A DNA stretch of 64,000 bases from Pseudoalteromonas sp049257235 (lineage in GTDB: Bacteria > Pseudomonadota > Gammaproteobacteria > Enterobacterales > Alteromonadaceae): the NCBI RefSeq assembly GCF_049257235.1, contig NZ_JBMMUF010000012.1, positions 21,045 to 85,044 of the forward strand, written 5' to 3'. Shown here one piece after another: positions 35,045 through 44,500 of this stretch. The translations under genes were made by a program, and so were the position numbers. Position 1 is the stretch's first letter. Each line of letters starts with the position of its first letter. The notes beneath the pieces were generated by a model. That model was given only the letters and a program-made list of their open reading frames with translations, had not been told where the DNA came from and searched no databases.

Positions 35045-35088
35045 GGTGGTGAACGGAAGTTACTAACAAGTATATTAGTAAATTCTAA

Positions 35089-35120
35089 ATTAGCAAATAT
35101 TAATATTAGACTTAGCTAAT
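35089..35120. promoter_or_regulatory. Putative ArsR-family operator in the divergent promoter region
   Basis: AT-rich inverted repeat: ATTAGC (35089-35094) and GCTAAT (35115-35120) flank a perfect AATATTAATATT palindrome (35096-35107). It lies between the divergent DUF2892 and ArsR genes, where a repressor of both would be expected to bind. That the neighbouring regulator uses it is inference. Confidence 0.5.
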
Positions 35121-35161
35121 GTTAGTTTCTATACTTGCTGTCAGTATACGAGGAAGAGTTT

Positions 35162-35458
35162 ATGGATCTCATGAAAATGGCAGACAATGCCGAACAGGCG
35201 CAGGCCTTGCTCAAATTATTAGCAAATAAAAACCGCTTGATGATTTTGTGTTGTTTGCAACAAGGAGAGCTCAGTGTCAGTGAACTTAACGCGCAAGTGC
35301 CTTTGAGTCAGTCTGCGTTATCGCAGCATTTAGCGGTGCTGCGACAAGAACAAATTGTTGCCACGCGTCGAGACAAACAAACGATTTACTACAGCTTGTG
35401 TAATGACAATGCCCGCGCGATTTTAACGACTCTGTATAGTCTGTTCTGTCAGGAGTAA
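35162..35458 (+). CDS. ArsR/SmtB-family repressor, BigR/SqrR-like sulfide sensor candidate
   Basis: A 98-residue winged-helix repressor: LLANKNRLMILCCLQQGELSV, ELNAQVPLSQSALSQHLAVLRQEQIV (recognition helix) and ATRRDKQTIYYSL. The cysteines are C30, C31, C80 and C96. C30 and C96 are 66 residues apart, the same spacing as the redox pair C42/C108 of BigR and C41/C107 of SqrR, which form a persulfide bridge. No alpha-3 CxC metal site is present, so persulfide sensing is the better reading than arsenic or zinc. The ATG at 35162 has GAGGA upstream; an earlier ATG at 35135 does not. The RND pump gene follows 3 bases later. Confidence 0.88.
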   Translation: MDLMKMADNAEQAQALLKLLANKNRLMILCCLQQGELSVSELNAQVPLSQSALSQHLAVLRQEQIVATRRDKQTIYYSLCNDNARAILTTLYSLFCQE

Positions 35459-35461
35459 TGC

Positions 35462-38400
35462 ATGCAGTGGCTAGATAGAGGGGTAAAAGCAAGTTTAAGT
35501 GGTCCGGTGCCGCTGTTTATCTTCATCCTTGCTTTGGTCGTAGGTAGCCTAGCAATGGTGAATACACCACGCGAAGAAGAGCCACAAATTGTGGTACCCA
35601 TGTTCGATATTATGGTTTCTGTTCCGCATGTTGAAGCCCCTGAAGTCGAACGTCTGGTTAGTGTTGAACTAGAGAAATTGCTGGCGCAAATCAAGGGCGT
35701 TGAGCACATCTATTCGATGACGCAAAACGGACAATTAGTAAGTACTTTGCGCTTCGAAGTAGGGCACTCTCGTGAACAAGCACTAATAGATACTTACGCC
35801 AAACTCTATGCCTACCAAGACACCATGCCTGCGGTAGTGCAGCAATGGCAAATAAAACCCATCGAGGTGGATGATGTCGCCATTGTTATGCTTGGTTTAT
35901 ATAGCGAGGATGAGGCGCTGTATGACGATTATCAACTCACTCGTATCGCCCAAGAGCTAGCTACCCACCTACAGCAAATTGACGACACCAGTGAAGTTAA
36001 AGTGGTCGCAGGGCGAACGCGCACAGCCAATGTCTATCTTGATAGCGCTGCGCTTAATGCGCATAAGACTACAATTCAAGATGTACTTTATGCATTGAGT
36101 GTCTCAAACCAGCTGCGTGATGTTGGTACGGTAAAAGATGCTCACAGCCAGTGGCACTTACGAGTGCAAGCAGGTGACGTGTTGCGTGATGCAAAGCAGC
36201 TAGGTGCATTGGTGGTGAACGTTGTAAATGGGCAAGCTGTGCGACTAGACAGTGTGGCTCGCATCGAGGAAGGGCCCAGCGAAAGTGCACATTATCAATG
36301 GCTGCAAACGTCCGACAATGACAACCACACGATGCCTATGGTGACGCTGAGCGTCGCCAAGCAATCGGGCGCTAACGCTGTGAGTGTTGCTCGAGACGTA
36401 CATCAACAAATAGCGCGTTTGCAACAGCAGCTATTACCGCCTGAAGTGAAGGTTATTACCTTGCGAGATTATGGCCAAACGGCCAATGAAAAGGTTAACA
36501 ACTTAGGTGCTAGCTTGCTCTTTGCCATTGTGACCGTGGTGTTGTTTATCGGTGTGTTTTTGGGGTGGCGTCCAGCGATCGTTATCGCCCTTGCATTGCC
36601 AATCTGTTATGGCTTAACGCTCAGCTTTGACTGGATATTTGGCTACACCATCAACCGAGTCACCTTATTTGCATTGATTTTAGCCTTAGGCTTGCTTGTA
36701 GATGACCCAATCACAGGTATCGACAACATTACTCGTTATCTTGGCCGAACAGGTACTGTACAAGAGCGTATTGTGGCGGCCATGGCGGAGATCCGTACAC
36801 CACTGCTGATGTCGACCTTAACGATTATGGTGGCGTTCTTCCCGCTGGCGTTTATCACCGGCATGATGGGGCCTTATATGGCGCCAATGGCGTTCAATGT
36901 GCCAATCAGCGTTGCGCTCTCAACTATCGTCGCATTTTTCGTCACTCCTTGGCTGGCGATGAAACTACTCAAGCCACACGCTCATACTGCTGAGCAAACG
37001 GCTATTAAAGCGAATCTCTACACGCGGGTTTTGCAGCGTTTCTTAGATAGTAAAAGCAAAGCTAAGTTGGCGCTTTACGGGGTGTTAGCATTATTTACTC
37101 TCAGTGCCAGCTTACCTGTGCTGCGCTATGTGCCACTCAAGCTCTTGCCTTATGACAACAAGAGCGAAGTGCAAGTGCTGGTAGATATGCCAGAAGGTGC
37201 GTCCCTTGAAGAAACCGCATCCATGGTTGCTAAAGTGCAAGCAACCGTATGGCAACTAAACGAGGTCACGAGTATTGCCGCCTATGTAGGGCAGCCATCG
37301 AGCATGGACTTTAATGGCATGGTGCGAGGCTATTACCGTCGATTTGGTGCGCATATGGGCGAGTTGCGTATTTTGCTCAGTGACAAATCACACCGCCAGC
37401 ATCAATCCCATGCTGTGGTACTGCGTATGCGTGAACAACTTAATGATCTTGCCACTAATGGTATCAATATCAAAGTGATAGAAGTGCCTCCTGGGCCACC
37501 TGTGCTGAGCACCTTGGTTGCTGAGGTGTATGCACAGCCTTTTGTCACTCATGAGCAACACCGGCTAGGTGCACAACTCTTAGCACACAGATTACGTCAG
37601 GAGCCTCATGTGGTCGAGGTCGACACCTCGCTTGAGCGCCCACAGCAGCAGTTGCGCTTTGTGACCGATAAAACTAAAGCGGCGTTATCAGGTTTATCTA
37701 CTGCGGATGTTGCCAATGCAATCGAGGTGGCGGTCAGTGGCAAGCAAGTGGGAGCGCTTTATGTTGAAGATGAGGCCAAGGTTCTGCCCATTCATGTTGC
37801 CCTGCCGTATGAGCAGCGCAACGAGGCACAGATCCTCGCATTACAAATCAAAGGGCAGCGCCAACTTACGCAAAGTAGCAATGAACTTGGGCTTAGCAGT
37901 GCTCCCGTGCCCTTAGTGCCGTTGTCGGAAATAGGTGAGTTTGTTAATACTGTGCGAGAACAGACTATTATCCGCAAAGATCTCAAGCGGGTGATTTATG
38001 TGATGGCAGAGCTTAATGGTCGCACACCAGCGGAAGTGATTGCTGATGTGAGCGCTGACTATGGTAGCCATGAAGTTGAAACGAGTCAGTGGCAATCGCG
38101 CACCTTTCTAAACTCGGGTGGCACCGCTCAGTGGCAATTGCCAGATGGCGTGAATGCCACGTTTAGTGGTGAAGGTGAGTGGCGCATCACCATTGATGTA
38201 TTTCGTGATATGGGAATTGCATTTGCCTTTGCTTTAACAGCGATACTGGTCTTACTGCGCATACAAACCCAATCTATGAGCTTGTCACTGATAATTATGT
38301 CGGCGATTCCACTGACTGTCATTGGTATTATGCCTGGGTTTTGGTTACTGAATCAGTTTGGTGAACGCCAAGTTGCAGGGGCCCCTGAGCCTGTTTTATT

Positions 38401-38734
38401 TACCGCTACCGCGATGATAGGAATGATAGCACTGGCAGGGATCGTGGTACGAAACTCCTTAATTTTGGTTGAATTTATCAATCAAGCGCGCGCTCAAGGT
38501 ATGGCCATCAAGGAAGCCTTGGTAACTGCAGGTCGCGTGCGCATGCGTCCGGTATTGCTGACTGCGGGTACAACCTTGCTTGGGAATATCGTGATCGTAT
38601 TTGACCCTGTATTCAGCGGTCTGGCGGTAGCTATCATCTTCGGCATTATCGCTTCAACGTTATTTACATTATTGGTAGTGCCTTTGGTGTATTACCTGGT
38701 TTTTGCAAAAGAGGAGTTGGCCCATGAAGGCTAA
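35462..38734 (+). CDS. RND efflux permease (AcrB/MexF-like superfamily)
   Basis: A 1090-residue inner-membrane proton-driven pump with the usual 12-helix, two-porter layout: TM1 near residue 20, a large periplasmic loop (about 40-340), TM2-6 (about 345-500), a second loop and TM8-12. The proton-relay region in TM4 is LALGLLVDDPITGIDNITRYL, with the Asp-Asp pair. The start has AGGAG 7 bases upstream, overlapping the ArsR stop. The order permease then adaptor is the reverse of the common one, and no outer-membrane channel gene follows. Substrate unknown; the regulator suggests sulfur-stress-related compounds. Confidence 0.93.
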   Translation: MQWLDRGVKASLSGPVPLFIFILALVVGSLAMVNTPREEEPQIVVPMFDIMVSVPHVEAPEVERLVSVELEKLLAQIKGVEHIYSMTQNGQLVSTLRFEVGHSREQALIDTYAKLYAYQDTMPAVVQQWQIKPIEVDDVAIVMLGLYSEDEALYDDYQLTRIAQELATHLQQIDDTSEVKVVAGRTRTANVYLDSAALNAHKTTIQDVLYALSVSNQLRDVGTVKDAHSQWHLRVQAGDVLRDAKQLGALVVNVVNGQAVRLDSVARIEEGPSESAHYQWLQTSDNDNHTMPMVTLSVAKQSGANAVSVARDVHQQIARLQQQLLPPEVKVITLRDYGQTANEKVNNLGASLLFAIVTVVLFIGVFLGWRPAIVIALALPICYGLTLSFDWIFGYTINRVTLFALILALGLLVDDPITGIDNITRYLGRTGTVQERIVAAMAEIRTPLLMSTLTIMVAFFPLAFITGMMGPYMAPMAFNVPISVALSTIVAFFVTPWLAMKLLKPHAHTAEQTAIKANLYTRVLQRFLDSKSKAKLALYGVLALFTLSASLPVLRYVPLKLLPYDNKSEVQVLVDMPEGASLEETASMVAKVQATVWQLNEVTSIAAYVGQPSSMDFNGMVRGYYRRFGAHMGELRILLSDKSHRQHQSHAVVLRMREQLNDLATNGINIKVIEVPPGPPVLSTLVAEVYAQPFVTHEQHRLGAQLLAHRLRQEPHVVEVDTSLERPQQQLRFVTDKTKAALSGLSTADVANAIEVAVSGKQVGALYVEDEAKVLPIHVALPYEQRNEAQILALQIKGQRQLTQSSNELGLSSAPVPLVPLSEIGEFVNTVREQTIIRKDLKRVIYVMAELNGRTPAEVIADVSADYGSHEVETSQWQSRTFLNSGGTAQWQLPDGVNATFSGEGEWRITIDVFRDMGIAFAFALTAILVLLRIQTQSMSLSLIIMSAIPLTVIGIMPGFWLLNQFGERQVAGAPEPVLFTATAMIGMIALAGIVVRNSLILVEFINQARAQGMAIKEALVTAGRVRMRPVLLTAGTTLLGNIVIVFDPVFSGLAVAIIFGIIASTLFTLLVVPLVYYLVFAKEELAHEG

Positions 38735-39788
38735 GATAACCTTAATACTCGTGGTCTGCTTTTTAGCTGTTGCTATTGTTTTGTTCTCAGGAGTATTTAA
38801 TCAGCACATTACACCGGGTAATAAGGAGCAAACGAGCCAATATACGGGGTTAACTCATACCATAGAGTATCAGCAAATTGACGAATTTGAGATGGTGCCT
38901 GGGCGCGTTATTGCGCAGCAAAATACCACCATTGCCGCGCGTGTTTTGGCGCAAATAGAGCAGTTGCCTGTGCGCTCTGGCGATGAGGTGAAACAAGGAC
39001 AAGTACTGGTGCGTTTAGACCAGCAAGAGCTTAATGCTCAGTGGCAGCAAGCGAAATCGCAAGTGCGTGCGCTTGAGGCATCCTTCGTACAAGCACAAAA
39101 GCAGTTACAACGAGCGCAAGAGTTATTTTCACAAGGGTTGGTATCACAAAGTGATGTTGATAATGCAGTGGCGAATCATGACTCGCTGTCGGCAAGCCTG
39201 ATGCAGGCGCAGCAGCGCCAACAACAAGCTAGTGTGGCGCTAGGGTATGCGACCATTACAGCGCCTATCTCTGGTCGAGTAGTAGAGCGTTTTGCTAAAG
39301 CGGGTGACACGGTTTCTCCAGGGCAGCCACTACTGGCCATCTATAACCCGCAGCAGTTGCAATTGGAGTTCGCGGTACGTGAGCAACAAGCCGTGAACCT
39401 AAAGCTGGGCGATGTCCATCGCGTAACAATCCCCTCATTGGGTTTGGCTGAGTCTACAGAATTAGTTGAGGTTGTTCCTGCAGCGGATAGCGCCTCGCGC
39501 TCTTTGGTTATGCGTTTTGCACCGCCTACGAATAGCCAATTATTACCGGGTCTATTCTGCGAGTTGGCACTGCCTTTAGTGCCTCGCAAGGCTATCCTGA
39601 TCCCACAAAGCTGGGTATACAGTGTGGGGCAACTGGATATGGTGTTGGTGCTGGAAAATGCGCAAATCACACGCCGTTATGTGCGCCTTGGCAATGCTCA
39701 AGGTGATCATGTGGAGGTGATCAGTGGTTTGCATCCAGGGGATGAAATCGCCCTAGATGCGCAGCTTGATTGGAATGAGCTGCTATAA
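38724..39788 (+). CDS. RND periplasmic adaptor (membrane fusion protein)
   Basis: A 354-residue adaptor linking the pump to an outer-membrane channel. It has an N-terminal anchor helix (ITLILVVCFLAVAIVLF), a lipoyl half-motif with VLAQIEQLPVRSGDEVKQGQVLVRL, a coiled-coil hairpin (about 105-180, rich in Gln and Ala), the second lipoyl half (ATITAPISGRVVERFAKAGD) and a beta-barrel to the end. The frame is open to 38703, but GAGGAG precedes the ATG at 38724, which overlaps the permease gene by 11 bases. It ends by overlapping the convergent nitroreductase gene by 6 bases. Confidence 0.93.
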   Translation: MKAKITLILVVCFLAVAIVLFSGVFNQHITPGNKEQTSQYTGLTHTIEYQQIDEFEMVPGRVIAQQNTTIAARVLAQIEQLPVRSGDEVKQGQVLVRLDQQELNAQWQQAKSQVRALEASFVQAQKQLQRAQELFSQGLVSQSDVDNAVANHDSLSASLMQAQQRQQQASVALGYATITAPISGRVVERFAKAGDTVSPGQPLLAIYNPQQLQLEFAVREQQAVNLKLGDVHRVTIPSLGLAESTELVEVVPAADSASRSLVMRFAPPTNSQLLPGLFCELALPLVPRKAILIPQSWVYSVGQLDMVLVLENAQITRRYVRLGNAQGDHVEVISGLHPGDEIALDAQLDWNELL

Positions 39789-40460
39789 AAACGTGGCTAT
39801 TTCATCGAGTGATTTCTTTTGCAGTGCGTGCGCGGGAACGGTGGCATCCTCTGCTGGGTACCCAGCGATGATCAACATATAAGGGCGTTCATTGTCTTTA
39901 TCCCTGTTACAAATTTCAGTGAGAAAACTCATTGGTTTTGGGGTGTGCGTCAAGGTAGCTAGGCCAGCGCGATGCAGGGCTTGAATCAAAAAGCCCGTTG
40001 CTAACCCAACAGACTCATGAACATAGTAGTTGGTGTTTTTATCTTCGCTGTGCAGGCCCCCTTTTTTTTGACTAAACACCGCAATCAGCCAAGGTGCATG
40101 CTCTAAATAGGGCTTTTGCGCATCTGTTCCCAGAGGTTTAAGAGCGTCAAGCCACTCTTGCCCAGCACGGCCTTCGTAAAACGAGCGCTCTAACTGCTCG
40201 GCTTGTTCGCGAATTTGTTTTTTTACATCCGCAGAATGAATTGCAACGAAGTGCCATGGTTGATGGTTGGCGCCACTGGGCGCTGTTCCTGCTGCTTTAA
40301 TGCACGTTTTGATCAGTTCTGCTGATACATCTCTGTCGCTAAACTTACGAATACTATGGCGACGTTTGGCGGTGGCTAAAAATTCGTCAGCGCGCGCTTG
40401 CATTTCACTTTCTGGATATTCAATAAAGTCGTTTAGAGGCTGATGATCATGAGGCTGCAT
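39783..40460 (-). CDS. Nitroreductase-family flavoprotein, iodotyrosine-deiodinase-like
   Basis: A 225-residue FMN-dependent enzyme: RRHSIRKFSDRDV (phosphate-binding Arg residues), AAGTAPSGANHQPWHFVAI, HESVGLATGFLIQALHRAGL and a C-terminal FMN-contact region. The N-terminal extension (FIEYPESEMQARADEFL) and the SGANHQPW motif resemble the iodotyrosine deiodinase branch, whose bacterial members reductively dehalogenate halotyrosines. This assignment is by pattern only. A GTG at 40481 would extend it, but the ATG at 40460 has AGGAG 5 bases upstream. It is transcribed towards the RND adaptor gene. Confidence 0.88.
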   Translation of the reverse strand: MQPHDHQPLNDFIEYPESEMQARADEFLATAKRRHSIRKFSDRDVSAELIKTCIKAAGTAPSGANHQPWHFVAIHSADVKKQIREQAEQLERSFYEGRAGQEWLDALKPLGTDAQKPYLEHAPWLIAVFSQKKGGLHSEDKNTNYYVHESVGLATGFLIQALHRAGLATLTHTPKPMSFLTEICNRDKDNERPYMLIIAGYPAEDATVPAHALQKKSLDEIATFL

Positions 40461-40551
40461 AGGGGCTCCTGTAAGTGTCACTATGTTTCTTATACTGACT
40501 TATGAGCCATGTCACAAGGAGAGTTGTTATAAATTCTTACATTATTTACAT

Positions 40552-40590
40552 AAAGGTAACCTTTGTACCTTAGTAGCCCTGTGTTATAAA
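40552..40590 (+). promoter_or_regulatory. Putative promoter with overlapping palindromic operator for the ABC-M1 operon
   Basis: TTTGTA (40562-40567) and TATAAA (40585-40590) are 17 bases apart. The palindrome AAAGGT-A-ACCTTT (40552-40564) and the inverted repeat AAGGTA-N7-TACCTT (40553-40571) overlap the -35, a layout that suits a repressor. No regulator gene is adjacent. AAGGA lies just before the ATG. Confidence 0.45.
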
Positions 40591-40627
40591 CCAACATAGA
40601 TTTTTATGCTCTTTTAAGGACAAACTC

Positions 40628-41512
40628 ATGCTGACAATTCAAGGCCTTAGCAAAACTTATAACAATGGTGTACAGGCGCTTAAAGGCGTGAACTTAGAAA
40701 TACCCAAAGGAATGTTTGGTTTATTGGGCCCAAATGGCGCAGGTAAATCATCACTGATGCGTACTATCGCAACACTGCAAAGTGCAGACAGCGGAAGTAT
40801 TAATTTTGATGGTATAGATGTGCTTACACAGCCTCAAGAAATTCGTCGCCGTTTAGGTTATCTACCACAAGATTTCGGTGTCTATCCGCGTATCAGCGCA
40901 TACGACTTGCTTGACCACATGGCCGTTCTTAAAGGCTTAGACAATGCTAAAGAGCGTAAAGAAGTGGTTGATGGCTTGCTCGCCCACACCAACTTGTATC
41001 AACACAAATTAAAGTCTGTCAGCGGTTTTTCTGGGGGGATGCGCCAACGTTTTGGTATTGCTCAAGCCTTGCTCGGTGATCCTGACTTGTTGATTGTTGA
41101 TGAACCAACAGCGGGCCTAGACCCAGAAGAGCGTAACCGTTTTCATAATCTATTAGTCAGTTTGGGTGAGCAAAAAGTAGTGATCCTATCTACTCATATC
41201 GTTGATGATGTTAGTGAGTTATGTCCAAAAATGGCAGTGTTGGCGGGAGGGGAAATCTTACTCGAAGGCAACCCTATCGATTTAACGCAACAGCTCAATG
41301 GCCGTATATGGCGCAGAGAAGTCACCACGCAACAAGAGGTGCAAGAGTTAGAGCAGGAGTTGCCAGTGATCTCCAAGCGCTTATTTGCAGGGAATACTAT
41401 TTTGCATGTATTTGCAGATGACGCGCCTGAAGGCTTCGAAACTGTGGCAAGTAACTTGGAAGATGTCTACTTTTCGACGTTGCATCAGCAGCGCCAAGCA
41501 GTTTCAGCCTAA
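40628..41512 (+). CDS. ABC transporter ATP-binding protein
   Basis: A 294-residue ATPase subunit: Walker A LGPNGAGKSSLM, Q-loop LGYLPQDFGVYP, signature GFSGGMRQRFG (SGGM form), Walker B LLIVDEPTAGLD and H-switch ILSTHIVDD. The C-terminal 70 residues form the small regulatory extension common in ABC-2-type ATPases. The next gene starts 9 bases after its stop with AGGAGG before it and encodes the permease-peptidase partner. Together they form an ABC-2 transporter of unknown substrate. Confidence 0.95.
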   Translation: MLTIQGLSKTYNNGVQALKGVNLEIPKGMFGLLGPNGAGKSSLMRTIATLQSADSGSINFDGIDVLTQPQEIRRRLGYLPQDFGVYPRISAYDLLDHMAVLKGLDNAKERKEVVDGLLAHTNLYQHKLKSVSGFSGGMRQRFGIAQALLGDPDLLIVDEPTAGLDPEERNRFHNLLVSLGEQKVVILSTHIVDDVSELCPKMAVLAGGEILLEGNPIDLTQQLNGRIWRREVTTQQEVQELEQELPVISKRLFAGNTILHVFADDAPEGFETVASNLEDVYFSTLHQQRQAVSA

Positions 41513-41521
41513 GGAGGGGTT

Positions 41522-44500
41522 ATGCTGTTAAAAATGTTGACCTTTGAGCTGCGCTATTTTATTCGCCAGCCATCATTTTATGTTTGTAGCCTATTGTTTT
41601 TCTTGCTTTCTTTTTTAGCGACAGTCTCAGACAACGTGCAAATAGGGGGCAGTAACGTTAATGCTAATAGCCCATACACCATTATGATGGTGATTGCGGT
41701 TATGCTGATTTTTGGCTTGTTTGCAGTGGTGAACTTTATTGCATCATCGACAATTCGCAATGAAAGTGAGCGCATGTCCGAGCTGGTTTACTCCAAACCT
41801 ATTAATGAAAAAAGTTATCACATTGGGCGTTTTTTTGGGGCATTTATAGTCACAACCTTGGTATTTGCCTTTGTACCATTGGGCGTTTTTCTTGGCACCT
41901 GGTTTGGCTCATTGGTCGGTTGGCTCAATCCCGAGTTACTAGCGCCCAATAGCCTCTCGTTTTATGTACAACCCTTTTTACTGTTGGCAGTGCCTACCTT
42001 GTTTGTGTTATCGGTAAGTTGCCATGTTGCTGCCTTGCGCTTTCGCACGATGATGGCGGTGTATATCGCTGCTGTAATTTTATTCATCGGTTACAACATC
42101 GTGTCTATCTATTTTGAGCGACCTGAGTTTCGCTTATGGGCAGCACTGCTGGACCCATTTGGCTTTGGCGCGTTTATGGATGCCACACGTTATTGGACTG
42201 TATCAGAGAAAGAAACGCAAACACTTGCCCTTGAAGGAAACCTTTTATACAACCGTCTTATTTGGTTAACTGCTAGCATCATCGCGTTTGCTGCGTTCGG
42301 GCTCAAAGCCGGTTTTCAAAATACAAAAGCGGACAAAAAGCCACTCACACCTTCTGCTTCTATGCTGAAGATGGCACAGCAAGCACTGGCAAATAATATT
42401 AGCGTACGAGCTAAGCGTATCAGCACTGGCAGTCAGTTCTGGTTGCGCACTCGTTTTGAAATTACCCAAGTGATTTTTAGTGCGCCGTTTATGATTTTAG
42501 CGGCGTTAACCTTATTTATGTTGATATCGCCGCTGTTGGTACCTGGGCAATGGTATGGCACTTCTAACTGGCCGCTAACTCAAGCGATGGTGCCACTGAT
42601 TAACGGTGTCATGGGCATCTTTATGGTTATTATCTTGGTGTATTACAGCGCTGAGGTAGTGTGGCGCGAGCGCAGTTCTAATTTTGGCGATATCATCGAC
42701 TCCTATCCAACCCATAACCTGGTCTTTTGGGGCTCCAAGCTGGTTGCTATCAGCTTAGTCTTAATCTTGCTTTATACCGCTGGCATGATGTTCACCATCA
42801 CCTACCAGCTTATAAAGGGCCAGTTTAATATTGAGTTGGGTCAGTATCTATTTCGTTTAGGATACCTCACTGTATTGCCGCTGATTATGACCACAGTGCT
42901 GGCGTTCTTTTTCCAAGTGATCAGCCCAAACAAATACGTAGGGATGCTGCTGTTTATCATTTACTACGCGACTAACATGGTGCTCAGTAATTATGGCTTT
43001 AGCCATCATATGTATCGTTTTGCCTCTTCGCCAGCGGCACCATACTCAGATTTGAATACCTACGGTCACTTCTTAACAGCTGTGCACTGGTATAACGTGT
43101 ATTGGTTAGGCTTAACCTTCATTCTCGCGGCGCTGGGATATGGGCTATGGCACCGTGGCCCGCAGCAAAGCCTAATGACTCGTTTGCGTTTGCTTGGCTA
43201 TCACTTAGGGGGCAAGGGTAAATTCATTGCCACATTTGGCTTACTTGTGTTTGTTGCCAGTGGAGCATGGATTTATAACAACACCCGGGTGATAAATGAG
43301 TATCAAACCAAAGATCAGACTGAAGATTTACAAGTGCAATATGAGCAACAGCTGGTGCAGTACAAGGATGCGCCCATCCCGACGGTTACTAAGGTAGACG
43401 TTACGGCTGACATCTATCCTGCGCAGCGCCGCATTGTTGCTAAAGCAGATATCGAGTTTACCAATACCAGTGGTCAGCCTATCACGCGCTTTTTGGTTAG
43501 TAAGCCACGTTACTCTTCACAATGGGCGGTTACCCTTGAAGGAGGCAAGTTAGGTGAAGAGTTGAAAGACTTTAAGTCGTGGTGGTTTGAATTTGAAACT
43601 CCTTTGCAGCCTAAAGAAACACGAACAGGTGAAATATCGGTAGTGCGCGAACATCAAGGTTTCAAAAACAATGGTTTTGATACTCAACTCGTGGAGAATG
43701 GCACCTTTATCGATAACTATTCATTGTTCCCTGCATTCGGCTATCGCGAAAATTATCAATTAGCTGATCGCAACGAGCGTCGTAAGCGCGGCTTACCACA
43801 GCTGGAGCGTGCGAATAAATTAGAGGATAGCCATTACTATAACCAAAGCTTCTTTGGTCAAGGTGTAGGTTTTATCGACTTTAGCGCCACGATAACAACA
43901 GACATCGACCAGTTTGCTATTGCTCCGGGTTATTTGCAGCGTGAGGAAGTGGATAAAGAACAGGGGCGTCGTACCTTCCGTTATGAGATGGATGCGCCGA
44001 TGGTGCACTTCTACAACATTATGTCTGCCGATCTTGAGGTTAAAAAAGAGCACCACAAAGGTATCAATATTGAGGTGTACTATCATCGCGATCATGGCTG
44101 GAATGTCGATACCATGATTGAGGCAACGAAAGATTCAATTGACTATTTCACCAAAGCATTTGGTCCATATCAGCATAAGCAACTGCGTATTTTGGAGTTC
44201 CCTGGCTATCGTTCATTTGCGCAAAGTTTTGCCAATACCGTGCCTTACTCTGAGAATATTGGTTTCATCACTGATTTACGCGATCCAGACGACATTAATG
44301 CACCTTATTATGTGACTGCTCATGAAGTGGCACACCAGTGGTGGGGGCATCAAGTTGGCGCGGCAAATGTGCAGGGCTCTGCTGTTATCTCGGAGAGTTT
44401 GTCACAGTACAGTGCGATTCAAGTGTTGCGCCAGAAGTATGGTGAGCAGAAGCTACGTAAGTTCTTGAAGTATGAACTAGACCGTTATCTTCAGCGTCGT

